64,000 nt of DNA from assembly GCA_017434885.1 (NCBI GenBank), contig JAFSGE010000005.1, positions 410,314 to 474,313 on the forward strand. The letters run 5' to 3'. Every line of letters begins with the position of its first letter. Within the stretch, counting starts at the first letter, position 1. This DNA is from Lachnospiraceae bacterium. GTDB taxonomy: Bacteria > Bacillota > Clostridia > Lachnospirales > Lachnospiraceae. Both the position numbers and the translations under genes were made by a program. Below are positions 39,209 to 48,258 of this stretch, piece by piece. The notes beneath the pieces are model-generated. The model was not told where the DNA came from. It did no database searches and saw only the letters and a list, made by a program, of their open reading frames with translations.

Positions 39209-40150
39209 CTATTTGAGGAAATCTTTTACCTGCTCGTATACGCCCTTGCCGTCTAATTTATACTTTTCAACGAGAGCTGCTGCGGAACCGGATTCACCGA
39301 ATACATCCTGCATACCAATCTTCATCACGGGAACGGGATAAGATTTGCAAAGCGCATCACAAACTGCACTGCCCAGGCCACCGATTACGGAATGTTCTTC
39401 TGCTGTCACTACCTTACCTGTCTTTTTTGCAGAATTGATAATTACCTCTTCATCCAAAGGCTTAATGGTACAAATGTTAATTACTTCTGCACTGATTCCT
39501 TCTTCTGCCAGCTTTTCTGCTGCTTCCAAAGCGCTTCCTACACAAATACCGGTTGCTACGATGGTTACGTCGCTACCTTCTCTTACTACAGTGCCTTTAC
39601 CAATCTCAAATTTATAATCAGGTCTGTCATTGATAACAGGGCATGCCGCACGTCCGAATCTCATGTAAACAGGACCTACATATTCTGCTGCCGCTCTTAC
39701 TGCTGCTCTTGCTTCAATATCATCAGCAGGACACATAACTACCATGCCGGGAATACTTCTCATCAGAGCAATATCTTCGTTACACTGATGGGATGCACCG
39801 TCTTCCCCTACTGTGATACCTGCATGGGTTGCACCGATTTTAACATTTAAGTGAGGATAACCGATGGAGTTTCTCACCTGTTCAAAGGCTCTTCCTGCTG
39901 CGAACATGGCAAAACTGCTGACAAAAGGAATCTTACCCATGGTAGATAATCCTGCCGCAATGCCTGTCATGTTACATTCTGCAATACCGCAGTCGATATG
40001 TCTGTCGGGATATGCTTTCTTAAACACACCTGTCTTGGTTGCTGCTGCAAGGTCAGCATCTAATACTACAAGGTTGGGGTATTCTGCACCCAGTTCTACT
40101 AATGCGTTACCATAGCTTTCTCTGGTTGCTACTTTCTTTACGTCTGCCAT
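39209..40150 (-). CDS. tktB: Transketolase, C-terminal subunit
   Basis: A 313-residue half of a split transketolase: pyrimidine domain (GIAECNMTGIAAGLSTMGKIPF with the activating Glu) and C-terminal domain. It needs the N-terminal subunit from the adjacent gene for TPP binding and catalysis. Its ATG overlaps the stop of the upstream gene by one base (TAATG), which favours equal amounts of the two subunits. The symbol is only a label; these split genes are not always given tkt names. Confidence 0.95.
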   Translation of the reverse strand: MADVKKVATRESYGNALVELGAEYPNLVVLDADLAAATKTGVFKKAYPDRHIDCGIAECNMTGIAAGLSTMGKIPFVSSFAMFAAGRAFEQVRNSIGYPHLNVKIGATHAGITVGEDGASHQCNEDIALMRSIPGMVVMCPADDIEARAAVRAAAEYVGPVYMRFGRAACPVINDRPDYKFEIGKGTVVREGSDVTIVATGICVGSALEAAEKLAEEGISAEVINICTIKPLDEEVIINSAKKTGKVVTAEEHSVIGGLGSAVCDALCKSYPVPVMKIGMQDVFGESGSAAALVEKYKLDGKGVYEQVKDFLK

Positions 40151-40998
40151 TATGCTTCTCCCTCCTTATTCAATTCTTCACCGATTTTTTCAAGGTCTGC
40201 CATTGCTACGGCATACTGTTCATCATTGGGTGCTGTTCCGTGCCATGCCACGTTTCCTTCCATGAAGGATACACCTTTACCCTTTAAGCTGTGGGCAATA
40301 ATCGCTGTGGGCATTCCCTTGGTCTCTCTCGCTTCCTTGAAGGCCGCTCTGATTTTGTCAAAGTCATGTGCATCATCCAAATTAATTACATGGAAGTTAA
40401 ATGCTTCAAACTTTTTATCAATAGGATAAGGAGAACATACCTGATCAATAGGTCCATCAATCTGAAGTCCGTTGTTATCCACGATAACTACAAGATTATC
40501 CAGTTTACGGTGTCCGGCAAACATAGCTGCTTCCCAAACCTGTCCTTCCTGAATTTCTCCGTCACCCAGCAGAGTATAAACTCTGATATCTTTTTCATCC
40601 ATTTTGGCTGCAAGTGCCATACCTACCGCTGCGGAAATTCCCTGTCCTAAAGAACCGCTGGACATATCCACACCGGGAATGTACTGCATGGAAGGATGTC
40701 CCTGCAAATAAGAACCAAGTTTACGAAGAGTAGTTAAATCTTCCACCGGGAAATATCCTCTGTTTGCAAGTGTGGAATATAAACCGGGAGCTGTGTGACC
40801 CTTTGACAATACGAAACGGTCCCTGTCTTCTTTCTTGGGATTCTTAGGGTCGATGTTCATTTCTTCGAAATACAGATAGGTGTAAATATCTGCTGCTGAC
40901 AAAGAACCACCGGGGTGTCCTGCCTTTGCGCTGTGTACTGCCGTTACGATGCCTTTACGCACTTCGTTGGCAATTTTTTTGAGTTCCAGATTATTCAT
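40150..40998 (-). CDS. tktA: Transketolase, N-terminal subunit
   Basis: A 282-residue TPP-binding half. The GDGEIQEGQVWEAAMFAGHRKLDN motif (metal/TPP site, Gly-Asp-Gly with Asn further down) and the N-terminal HSAKAGHPGGSLSAADIYTYL segment are typical. RBS GGAGG precedes the ATG. First gene of the tktA-tktB-rpe operon; a large dyad lies about 50-75 bp upstream. Confidence 0.95.
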   Translation of the reverse strand: MNNLELKKIANEVRKGIVTAVHSAKAGHPGGSLSAADIYTYLYFEEMNIDPKNPKKEDRDRFVLSKGHTAPGLYSTLANRGYFPVEDLTTLRKLGSYLQGHPSMQYIPGVDMSSGSLGQGISAAVGMALAAKMDEKDIRVYTLLGDGEIQEGQVWEAAMFAGHRKLDNLVVIVDNNGLQIDGPIDQVCSPYPIDKKFEAFNFHVINLDDAHDFDKIRAAFKEARETKGMPTAIIAHSLKGKGVSFMEGNVAWHGTAPNDEQYAVAMADLEKIGEELNKEGEA

Positions 40999-41045
40999 AC
41001 TTACCTCCGTTCTTACCAGTATGTGATGTTGTTATCTATAATGCT

Positions 41046-41075
41046 ACAACTTGTATTCTTATCCCTACAAGTTGT
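41046..41075. promoter_or_regulatory. Perfect 10-bp dyad upstream of the transketolase operon
   Basis: ACAACTTGTA (41046-41055), 10 bp, TACAAGTTGT (41066-41075), perfect inverted repeat. The plus strand continues into TTTTTT, which gives it a terminator look, but no plus-strand gene precedes it. It is therefore more likely an operator or leader hairpin of the transketolase operon. Confidence 0.5.
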
Positions 41076-41236
41076 TTTTTACCGTTTGCCTGAAATCAAC
41101 TAAATTTTAACATATTTCAAAAGAAGCGTCTATATGCGATTCATGCTAAATACCTCTTAAATATTGCGCTTTTTCTGTGTACTTTTTACACAGTATTTTC
41201 ATATAATCGTAATAAGAACTGACTTTGAGGATACCC

Positions 41237-43081
41237 ATGCCTTTATCAAAAAAACTCACCGGCAAACAATTCATTCTGTATCCGGCGCTTCTGTTAATTA
41301 TCACTTTTATCATACTCGGCATTTCCGTTTATGTCAGCGACGAAGCCAGATTTGAACGTTATGCAAAGAACTTGTTTGTATCAGAACTCGCCGGAAATTC
41401 CCTGAATCTCCATTACACGCTTGCCTATCCCGAAAACTACGATATCACCGAAAAAACGGTTCTGCCGATTTATACGGGCACTTCCGGCACAAAACAAGAT
41501 GCTGAAGAGTTATTCTCTTCCTTAGAAACCCTGACGGACATCTCCCGCGACAATTTGGATGACGACGATGCATATACATATGATTTGCTTTACCGCCACC
41601 TGAAATTACAGCTTACCGGAAGTTCTTTTGATTATTACAGTGAGCCTTTTTCTCCCAACTCCGGCATCCAGTCCGGATTACCGGTTTTACTGGCAGACTA
41701 CGCCTTCCGCTGCAAACAGGATGTAATAGATTATTTGGATATTTTAGAACAAAGCCGAGCCTATCTGGAAGGACTGCTGAAATATGAAACGGAAAAAGCA
41801 GATGCAGGGTTATTTATGAGCGACTCCTCTGCCAAAAAAGTTATAGAACAGTGCGGCGTAATTATGGATAAAAAAATGCTTGCAGATGGCACCCATTTCT
41901 TACAGATGACCTTCCGGGAACGCCTTACCGGACTGATAAGTGATGGGCTGATTACCGAACAGGAAGCTGCTGCCTATCTCTCCGAAAATGACCGCCTTCT
42001 AACCACGGTTATGGCACCTGCCTATGAACAAATTGCCGACACCTTTACCCTTCTTACGGGAAAAGGAAAGAATGAAAACGGTCTGTGCTACTATCCGGAA
42101 GGAAAAGCTTATTACCGCTATCTGTTTGCTTCTTCCACCGGTAGCCACCGCTCTGTTGCGGAAACAAAACAGCTTCTTTTTTCAGACTTTAAAAACAATT
42201 ATAGCGCGCTTATGATACTCCTGACAAAGTATCCGCAATTATCGGACTCCTCCATTGTAAGTGCTTGTGACTTTCCAATGTCCGATGCCGGAGAAATACT
42301 CTCCTCCTTAAAGGAACGTATTACAAATGACTTCCCTGCATTCCCCTCGGATGTCAAAGAAAGCGCTGTCATCAAGACTGTTTCTCCCTCCATGGAAAAC
42401 TATTGCAGTCCGGCTTATTACCTGACGCCGCCTATTGATGATATGTCAGAAAATATTATTTATCTTAACCCCAAAAACAATACAGATTCTTTAAACCTGT
42501 ATACCACACTGGCACACGAGGGTTACCCGGGACATCTTTATCAGACTGTCTACAGTCAGATTTATATGAGTAAGACCGATGCTTCTCCCATAAGATATCT
42601 GTTACATTACGGCGGCTATGTAGAAGGATGGGCATATTATGTAGAAAATCTCTCCTATGAATATGCCAAAGAGTACATGCAGAATAATAACCTTGCCACT
42701 GCATACTACGAAGCCTGCCGCCTAACCCGTAATCTTCACATCGGAATGTATTCCTTGCTTGATATCGCCATTCATTACGATGGTGCTACTTTTGCACAGG
42801 TACAGCAAATTCTGCGCCAAATCGGAATTACCAATCCGCAGACTGCCAGAAATATTTATGAGTATATCAGGGAAGAACCCTGCAACTATCTCAAATACTA
42901 CATGGGCTACCTGGAAATCAGACTGTTAAAGCAGGAGGCTATAGACCTGTGGGGTGAGCGTTTCTCCCTCTACGAATTTCACAAATTCCTATTGGAAACA
43001 GGACCGTCTGATTTTAACGGCCTGCATGAGTCTCTTCTATCATACTCTCCAGATAACCACCATCCCAAAGAAGAATCTTAA
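41237..43081 (+). CDS. DUF885-family metalloprotease-like protein
   Basis: A 614-residue protein with an N-terminal TM segment (about 15-35), then a helical ectodomain. The DUF885 core has the zinc-type motif LAHEGYPGHLYQ (about residues 426-437) and, further on, GYVEGWAYYVE. This fits extracytoplasmic gluzincin-like enzymes, although the substrate is unknown. The frame opens with TTG, but ATG at 41237 has GAGGATACCC in front. Its last 68 bp overlap the antisense end of the Mrr-type gene. Confidence 0.88.
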   Translation: MPLSKKLTGKQFILYPALLLIITFIILGISVYVSDEARFERYAKNLFVSELAGNSLNLHYTLAYPENYDITEKTVLPIYTGTSGTKQDAEELFSSLETLTDISRDNLDDDDAYTYDLLYRHLKLQLTGSSFDYYSEPFSPNSGIQSGLPVLLADYAFRCKQDVIDYLDILEQSRAYLEGLLKYETEKADAGLFMSDSSAKKVIEQCGVIMDKKMLADGTHFLQMTFRERLTGLISDGLITEQEAAAYLSENDRLLTTVMAPAYEQIADTFTLLTGKGKNENGLCYYPEGKAYYRYLFASSTGSHRSVAETKQLLFSDFKNNYSALMILLTKYPQLSDSSIVSACDFPMSDAGEILSSLKERITNDFPAFPSDVKESAVIKTVSPSMENYCSPAYYLTPPIDDMSENIIYLNPKNNTDSLNLYTTLAHEGYPGHLYQTVYSQIYMSKTDASPIRYLLHYGGYVEGWAYYVENLSYEYAKEYMQNNNLATAYYEACRLTRNLHIGMYSLLDIAIHYDGATFAQVQQILRQIGITNPQTARNIYEYIREEPCNYLKYYMGYLEIRLLKQEAIDLWGERFSLYEFHKFLLETGPSDFNGLHESLLSYSPDNHHPKEES

Positions 43082-43481
43082 GTTTTTTGGCTGCCTCTAC
43101 CGCCGGGGTTGTGAAGTATTGGTTGGTCATCACCACACCCACCATTCTGTCATAATAATCCCGGCCGGCATATGCCTCCTGAACCGCTTTCACTCCTACC
43201 GGCATGGTATACCGCTTACACTGAATGGCATAAGTAACCCCTTCCTTCTCTGCCAAAATGTCGATACCGTAATCTCCGCTGCCTCTGGTCACTTCCACAT
43301 CCACAAATCCCCTTTGCTCTAAAAGGGCGGCACAATAGTACTCAAACTCATGACCTTCCATATCTTCAAAGCAATCAGCCGGAATACGCCTTCTTCTCAA
43401 AAGAACCATAATGACGGCAACCATCAATATAATAAAAAGAATAATTCCAAGTATCATCCATGTTTCTGTCATTCTGCTCAT
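43014..43481 (-). CDS. Membrane-anchored Mrr-type restriction endonuclease-like protein
   Basis: A 155-residue protein: N-terminal TM (about 8-27), a basic RRRRIP stop-transfer, then an Mrr_cat PD-(D/E)xK domain. The active site is visible as GSGDYGIDILAEKEG (Asp) and YAIQCKRY (QxK, the common variant of ExK). The C-terminal KAVQEAYAGRDYYDRMVGVVMTN is also typical. The domain is known in methyl-directed and defence nucleases, but many membrane-anchored versions have no proven target. Start set at the ATG at 43481 (frame opens at a TTG overlapping the AGGAGG). The gene ends inside the converging DUF885 gene. Confidence 0.85.
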   Translation of the reverse strand: MSRMTETWMILGIILFIILMVAVIMVLLRRRRIPADCFEDMEGHEFEYYCAALLEQRGFVDVEVTRGSGDYGIDILAEKEGVTYAIQCKRYTMPVGVKAVQEAYAGRDYYDRMVGVVMTNQYFTTPAVEAAKKLKILLWDGGYLESMIEETHAGR

Positions 43482-43539
43482 TTTGTTTGACAAACCTCCT
43501 TAATGCTCCTATACTCTTTTTGACGAAAGGAGCCTCCCT

Positions 43540-44535
43540 ATGGAAAATCTGATTTTTAGTTTAAATGCTACCGTTCCCGTATTTCTGGTTATGGTAATCG
43601 GTTATATTTTAAAAAATTTAAAAATGATGGACGAGCCTTTCGTAAAGACTCTGAATAAATTCAATTATAACATAACTCTGCCTCTGCTTCTGTTTCAGGA
43701 TATTGCAGGCTCGGATTTTTTTTCGGTTTGGGATACCTCATATGTTCTGTTTTGTTTCTTCTGTACCCTTTTTTGCATTGGCTCTACTTGGATTATAACA
43801 GCAAAAGTGTACCATAAAAAGGACCTTGTGGGAGAATTTGTACAAGCTTCTTACCGGAGTAGCGCGGCTGTCCTTGGAATTGCTTTTATCCAGAACATCT
43901 ACGGTAACGCCGGAATGGCTCCTCTTATGATTATCGGAACGGTTCCGTTATACAATGTAGCGGCAGTTATTATTTTGTCCTTTACTGCTCCTGCAGCTTC
44001 CCCTGCCGATTATACCGCAGATTACCGGGCAAAAGATGCATCACTTACAGCAAGCCGTCAAGCTGCCATCAAAAAATCCATCAAAGGTATTTTTACCAAT
44101 CCAATTATTATCGGCATTCTTGCAGGAATGGCAGTTTCCGTATCAGGCATCTCTTTTCCTGCTATTGTAAATAAAACCGTAAACTATTTTGCCACACTCG
44201 CTACGCCCCTTGCCTTGATTGGACTGGGTGCCGGCTTTGAAGGCAAAAAAGCGTTGGCAAAAATAAAACCAACGCTTGTCTGCTCTTTTATTAAATTACT
44301 GCTTTGGCCTGCGCTCTTTCTGCCTTTGGCCATCTCCATGGACTTTCGGGCAGAAAAATTAGTGGCTATCCTCATCATGCTGGCATCACCTACCACGGTA
44401 AGCTGTTATATCATGGCCAAAAATATGAAGCACGAAGGCATTCTTACTTCAAGTGTAGTCGTAGCAACTACCTTTTTAAGTTCTGTCACTCTCACATTCT
44501 GGCTGTACCTCTTAAAGTCTTTGAGAATGATCTAA
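43540..44535 (+). CDS. AEC-family (auxin efflux carrier-like) transporter
   Basis: A 331-residue transporter with about ten TM segments, in two five-TM halves, and the family pattern near the N-terminus (NATVPVFLVMVIGYILK) and a Pro/Asn-rich middle (FTNPIIIGILAGMA). Members carry organic anions such as malate or other dicarboxylates. RBS AAAGGAG. Substrate not deducible here. Confidence 0.9.
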   Translation: MENLIFSLNATVPVFLVMVIGYILKNLKMMDEPFVKTLNKFNYNITLPLLLFQDIAGSDFFSVWDTSYVLFCFFCTLFCIGSTWIITAKVYHKKDLVGEFVQASYRSSAAVLGIAFIQNIYGNAGMAPLMIIGTVPLYNVAAVIILSFTAPAASPADYTADYRAKDASLTASRQAAIKKSIKGIFTNPIIIGILAGMAVSVSGISFPAIVNKTVNYFATLATPLALIGLGAGFEGKKALAKIKPTLVCSFIKLLLWPALFLPLAISMDFRAEKLVAILIMLASPTTVSCYIMAKNMKHEGILTSSVVVATTFLSSVTLTFWLYLLKSLRMI

Positions 44536-44556
44536 GTAACAGTTTCTTTAGACTTT

Positions 44557-45099
44557 TCACATCATTCCTGCAATCACTACACTTGCCGCGATTCCTGCAA
44601 GTGTAGACAACAAAGCGCCACTGAGAGTATATCTGGTCTTTGTCACTTTAGCTGCCAGAAAATATACACTCATGGTATAAAAAATAGTCTCTGTGCAGCT
44701 CATCATAATAGACGTGACCAACCCGATATAAGAATCTGTCCCATAAGTTTTAAATATATCAAGTACGAGCCCCGTTGCTGCCGAAGAAGAAAACATTTTA
44801 ATAACGGCAAGAGGTATCAATTCCTTTGGGAAATGCAGTAAATCGGATATCGGTCTGCACAATTCTCCTAGAAAAGTCAAAAAGCCGGAAGCACGAAGTA
44901 CCCCCACTGCTACCATCAAAGCCACCAGTGTGGGTGCAATCCCAACCACGGTATGAAAACCCTTCTTTGCACCCTTGACAAAATCCTCGTATACATTGCA
45001 CCTGCTCACCACACCGTAAGCTACAACATAAAAAACAAGTACCGGAATAATAATGTTAGAGATGTTCGTTAAAACCTGCGCCATACTCAAAACCTGCAT
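44557..45099 (-). CDS. spmB: Spore maturation protein SpmB
   Basis: A 180-residue polytopic membrane protein of the spore-maturation (nucleoside-recognition-like gate) family: IIPVLVFYVVAYGV, NVYEDFVKGAKKGFHTVVGIAPTLVALMVAVG and the signature SSSAATGLVLDIFKTYG. In Bacillus SpmA and SpmB help dehydrate the spore core. SpmA is normally the neighbour, but is absent here. The start codon is uncertain: ATG at 45099 has a poor site, and an ATG five codons later is possible. Confidence 0.92.
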   Translation of the reverse strand: MQVLSMAQVLTNISNIIIPVLVFYVVAYGVVSRCNVYEDFVKGAKKGFHTVVGIAPTLVALMVAVGVLRASGFLTFLGELCRPISDLLHFPKELIPLAVIKMFSSSAATGLVLDIFKTYGTDSYIGLVTSIMMSCTETIFYTMSVYFLAAKVTKTRYTLSGALLSTLAGIAASVVIAGMM

Positions 45100-45156
45100 T
45101 TTTCATCTGTACAATATATGACATCTGCTTCCAAAAAAGTCATTTTTACCTGTTCT

Positions 45157-46971
45157 CTATAAAATTATCGTTCGCGCATCATTTGTGAGAGGATTTCTCT
45201 CCTTATAATCAAACAGCATATAGGCGGGCATAGGCAATGCTCCTTCCTTTGCTATCTTCACCCCATCCTTTTCCCACACAGGATAGGTAAACACTTCCAT
45301 ATGAGTCATTTTCATAGTCTGTCTTGCGTGATACTCCTGATATGATTTCAAGTAAAACGGCTCTGCTTCCTCTTTTTGGTAAAAAGTCCATATTCCTTCG
45401 TAATAATCGTCTAAATTCTTTGCAAAATCAGGGCGGCTTTTTGCTTTCTCCCGAAGAAAAAAGTCATAAGTAAGCAATTCCCGATACAAGTCTGCTTTGT
45501 CTGCATCTGCTTTACACGCAAAGTCAAGCAACACCTGATAGCGATACCCTCTGGCAGGAGACTGCACAAAATATCCATTTTCTTCATAGTACCGGGCCAA
45601 TGCCTCAAACATGGCAAAGGGACCGCTAAAACAACCCACCAACACTTTAAGCGTATGTCTGAACTGGTTGGAATTGTAATAAAGCTCCACCATTTCCTCT
45701 ATCTGCTTTAATTTCAGCACCTCTTCATAAGAAAGCCACTTGGTGTAAAGCACTTCATAGGGCGGCATGGACTGGTATACAATTCCGTATTTTTCCGCTC
45801 TCTCTTCCATGGGAGAACCTTTCAGCACCTTTAAGAACCCAAGCTGCAACTGCTCCGGCTCCATGGCATATACCTCATCAAAAGAATGAGCAAAAATTCG
45901 GTAGTCCTCATAAGGAAGGCCTACTATCAAATCAAGATGAATGTGAATATTTTCCTTTTCATGAAGCTCTCTCACTACCTGCGCAATATGCGCTGTATTT
46001 ACAAAACGGTTGATTTCCCTTAAAGTCGGTTCATGGGTGGACTGCACACCGATTTCCAGCTGTATAAGCCCCGGACGCATTTGCTTCAACAAAGAAATTT
46101 CTTCCTGCGTCATAATGTCCGCAGCTATCTCAAAATGAAAATTTGTGACACCATTGTCATTCTCCACAATATATTTCCACACTGACATGGCATGCTCATG
46201 ATTACAATTAAAAGTTCTGTCAATAAACTTTACCTGCGGCACTCTGCGATCTAAGAAGAACTTTAGTTCCTGCCTTACGGTGCTAAAATTCCTAATTCGC
46301 ACACTTTTATCAATGGAAGATAAACAGTAACCACAACGGAAAGGGCATCCTCTTGAGGATTCATAGTAAATAATCTTGTTTTCAAAGGCATCCAAATCCT
46401 CATATAGAAACGGCAATGTATTAATATCCAGCATTTCTCTCGGTTCTGTAGCACCGCTTCGAAGAATAAGACCTTTGATTTGTGCAAATACCTCGCCATT
46501 GTTACCTATAGTTCTACTTCTGTATACCGATTGTTCCGCTCCTTCTTCCGCGCACACAGTGCTTTCTTTATTACCTATCGTTCCTTTATAATATACCAAT
46601 AGTTCCTTAAAAGTCTGTTCTCCTTCTCCGCACATAATTCCTGTAACAGAAGGATATTTCTCAAGAAGTTTTGCTCCGTCAAAAGAAACCTCCGGACCTC
46701 CCAGCCAGATGTCTGTATCCGGCAAGAGCTTAGGAAGCTCAAGCAACAGTTCCCGTATCATAGTAAAATTCCAAATATAGCAGGAAAACCCGATTACATC
46801 GGGCTTTCTTCGGAACAAGTCCGCCATAATCTCTTCTTTGCGGTTATTAATGGTATATTCTGCCAATTCAATATTCCGCGCAAATTCTTTCCCCGCATAT
46901 GCCTTCAGACTGTAAATGGCAGGGTTGGAGTGTATGTACTTTGCATTAATGCCTACCAGTAAAAATTTCAT
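45157..46971 (-). CDS. B12-binding-domain radical SAM protein (DUF4080)
   Basis: A 604-residue protein with an N-terminal cobalamin-binding-like Rossmann region (LLVGINAKYIHSNPAIYSL, then GFSCYIWNF and LGGPEVSF), a radical SAM core with CPFRCGYCLSS (about 210-220; the 4Fe-4S cysteines) and a C-terminal DUF4080 domain. Members of this group modify unknown substrates. It follows 57 bp upstream of spmB and 14 bp downstream of the nitroreductase gene; the nitroreductase and this protein appear to be one operon. Confidence 0.93.
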   Translation of the reverse strand: MKFLLVGINAKYIHSNPAIYSLKAYAGKEFARNIELAEYTINNRKEEIMADLFRRKPDVIGFSCYIWNFTMIRELLLELPKLLPDTDIWLGGPEVSFDGAKLLEKYPSVTGIMCGEGEQTFKELLVYYKGTIGNKESTVCAEEGAEQSVYRSRTIGNNGEVFAQIKGLILRSGATEPREMLDINTLPFLYEDLDAFENKIIYYESSRGCPFRCGYCLSSIDKSVRIRNFSTVRQELKFFLDRRVPQVKFIDRTFNCNHEHAMSVWKYIVENDNGVTNFHFEIAADIMTQEEISLLKQMRPGLIQLEIGVQSTHEPTLREINRFVNTAHIAQVVRELHEKENIHIHLDLIVGLPYEDYRIFAHSFDEVYAMEPEQLQLGFLKVLKGSPMEERAEKYGIVYQSMPPYEVLYTKWLSYEEVLKLKQIEEMVELYYNSNQFRHTLKVLVGCFSGPFAMFEALARYYEENGYFVQSPARGYRYQVLLDFACKADADKADLYRELLTYDFFLREKAKSRPDFAKNLDDYYEGIWTFYQKEEAEPFYLKSYQEYHARQTMKMTHMEVFTYPVWEKDGVKIAKEGALPMPAYMLFDYKERNPLTNDARTIIL

Positions 46972-46985
46972 AATGATTCCTCAAA

Positions 46986-47753
46986 CTATGCTTTGATTTT
47001 GTAAGTTGCCGTCAAAGTTTTTTCTGCCTCTTCGCCGAGGTCCTCATGCAACACTCTTTCATATACAATTTTCTCATGCACCAGACATAAATCCATAAAG
47101 CACAGAAAAATACCAATATCAATCCGATTATAATAAGAAACCTGCACCGCCGGCATAATCCCACGCTTTCCCGGCTTCTTATATCGGAAGACTCTTAATT
47201 CATTTCCTATATTTTCTACCAGCCAGGGCTGTGTATTGCAGGCACTTGGCGCAAACCTGACAACATCTGACACTCCTGTCACAAGTTGCCCATTCCATAT
47301 TTCGTCTAGAGGCTTCCGTTTACTTTTAAACATATCCTTGCGGAACTTTTTCTCATCATTTATTTTTGATATTGCAATCATAATCACAAAATCAAGTCCC
47401 TCAAAAAGCTGCTCCTCTACCTTGCCGATTCCAAACCACAAAGTTCCGATATTACGGGAAACCAGATATAAATCAAGCTGCTCTCCCAAATAACCGATGT
47501 TTTGCAGATAGCCTTCCTTCTTTTCACTGTAAAGCAGGATACAGTACTCCTGTCCACGTTTGCAAGTGGTTTCGCAAGATGGAACAATTCTGATTGCGGT
47601 CTGTATCTCCGGACAAAGCGGCACAAATGTCTTGTATGTTTCCTCTATCTCGCGCAATTCTTCTTCACTGATTCTTTCTTCACCAATATTTCGGAACAAG
47701 TGAAAGGATTTGCGCTTAAAAATCATGTCATAAAACAATTCTTCACGCTTCAT
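46986..47753 (-). CDS. Nitroreductase-family FMN oxidoreductase
   Basis: A 255-residue protein of the nitroreductase fold: the first half has the FMN phosphate region (FKRKSFHLFR) and the second half holds APSACNTQPWLVEN, the FMN/substrate motif typical of the family. It resembles the duplicated NiRdase type in which both halves sit in one chain. It lies immediately before the radical SAM gene. Substrate unknown. Confidence 0.85.
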   Translation of the reverse strand: MKREELFYDMIFKRKSFHLFRNIGEERISEEELREIEETYKTFVPLCPEIQTAIRIVPSCETTCKRGQEYCILLYSEKKEGYLQNIGYLGEQLDLYLVSRNIGTLWFGIGKVEEQLFEGLDFVIMIAISKINDEKKFRKDMFKSKRKPLDEIWNGQLVTGVSDVVRFAPSACNTQPWLVENIGNELRVFRYKKPGKRGIMPAVQVSYYNRIDIGIFLCFMDLCLVHEKIVYERVLHEDLGEEAEKTLTATYKIKA

Positions 47754-47845
47754 AGCTTCTTACTCCTTATTTTAATGAAAAGGATATCCTAAATAAAGCG
47801 TAAGTTAATTTAAAATGTTTTTCAATAGTTTTTTAAGAATACGTT

Positions 47846-48250
47846 TTATTTCAGCAATTCATCTGTAAGACGAAGAATTTCAGGTGTAATCCTTTCACGC
47901 TCTTTTTTCGCGATACGATAATAAACAGGATAAGCAGCACCTACGAGAACAATCCCCACAAGACCGATAATAATACCAAGCAGCATTCCCATACTACCGT
48001 GCAGTCCCAACTTCTCACCCAAATCGGTCATTGCCAGGCTCATTCCGCTGCCCATAATTAGTGCGCCTATGATACCGCTTGCAAGAGAAGCTGTTGTAGC
48101 TTTTTGATTGACACTTGCATCCAGCCTGCGTAATCTGGTCAATTTATCTTCTTCCTGAGGCTGATATTTCTGGCGTATTCTTTTCACTTCCTCTTGCTCT
48201 GTTGCAGAATAAGTATAGCTGAAACCTTCTTTTTTATTTTTAGCTTCCAT
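47846..48250 (-). CDS. Two-TM protein, paralogue 1 of the family in this cluster
   Basis: A 134-residue protein. N-terminal FSYTYSATEQEEVKRIRQKY and a KLTRLRRLD helix, two TM segments (about 55-75 and 87-108) with the motif IMGSGMSLAMTDLG between, and a C-terminal helix ITPEILRLTDELL. Two closely related proteins are encoded at 52662-53030 and 53126-53512. No known family. It ends the operon RR-HK-membrane protein, 8 bp after the membrane protein gene. Confidence 0.75.
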   Translation of the reverse strand: MEAKNKKEGFSYTYSATEQEEVKRIRQKYQPQEEDKLTRLRRLDASVNQKATTASLASGIIGALIMGSGMSLAMTDLGEKLGLHGSMGMLLGIIIGLVGIVLVGAAYPVYYRIAKKERERITPEILRLTDELLK

Positions 48251-48258
48251 TGTAATCG

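Noticed and set aside
41046-41080. Rho-independent terminator on the plus strand
   Set aside because: The hairpin plus T-run is convincing in shape, but no plus-strand gene ends here; the upstream DNA is the start of the minus-strand transketolase operon.
47804-47836. Possible ATGTTTT-type repeat before the nitroreductase gene
   Set aside because: ATGTTTTTCAA and TAGTTTTTTAA are 11 bp apart, but the match is mostly T-runs and no -10 box lies at the 8-bp distance seen at the other promoters.
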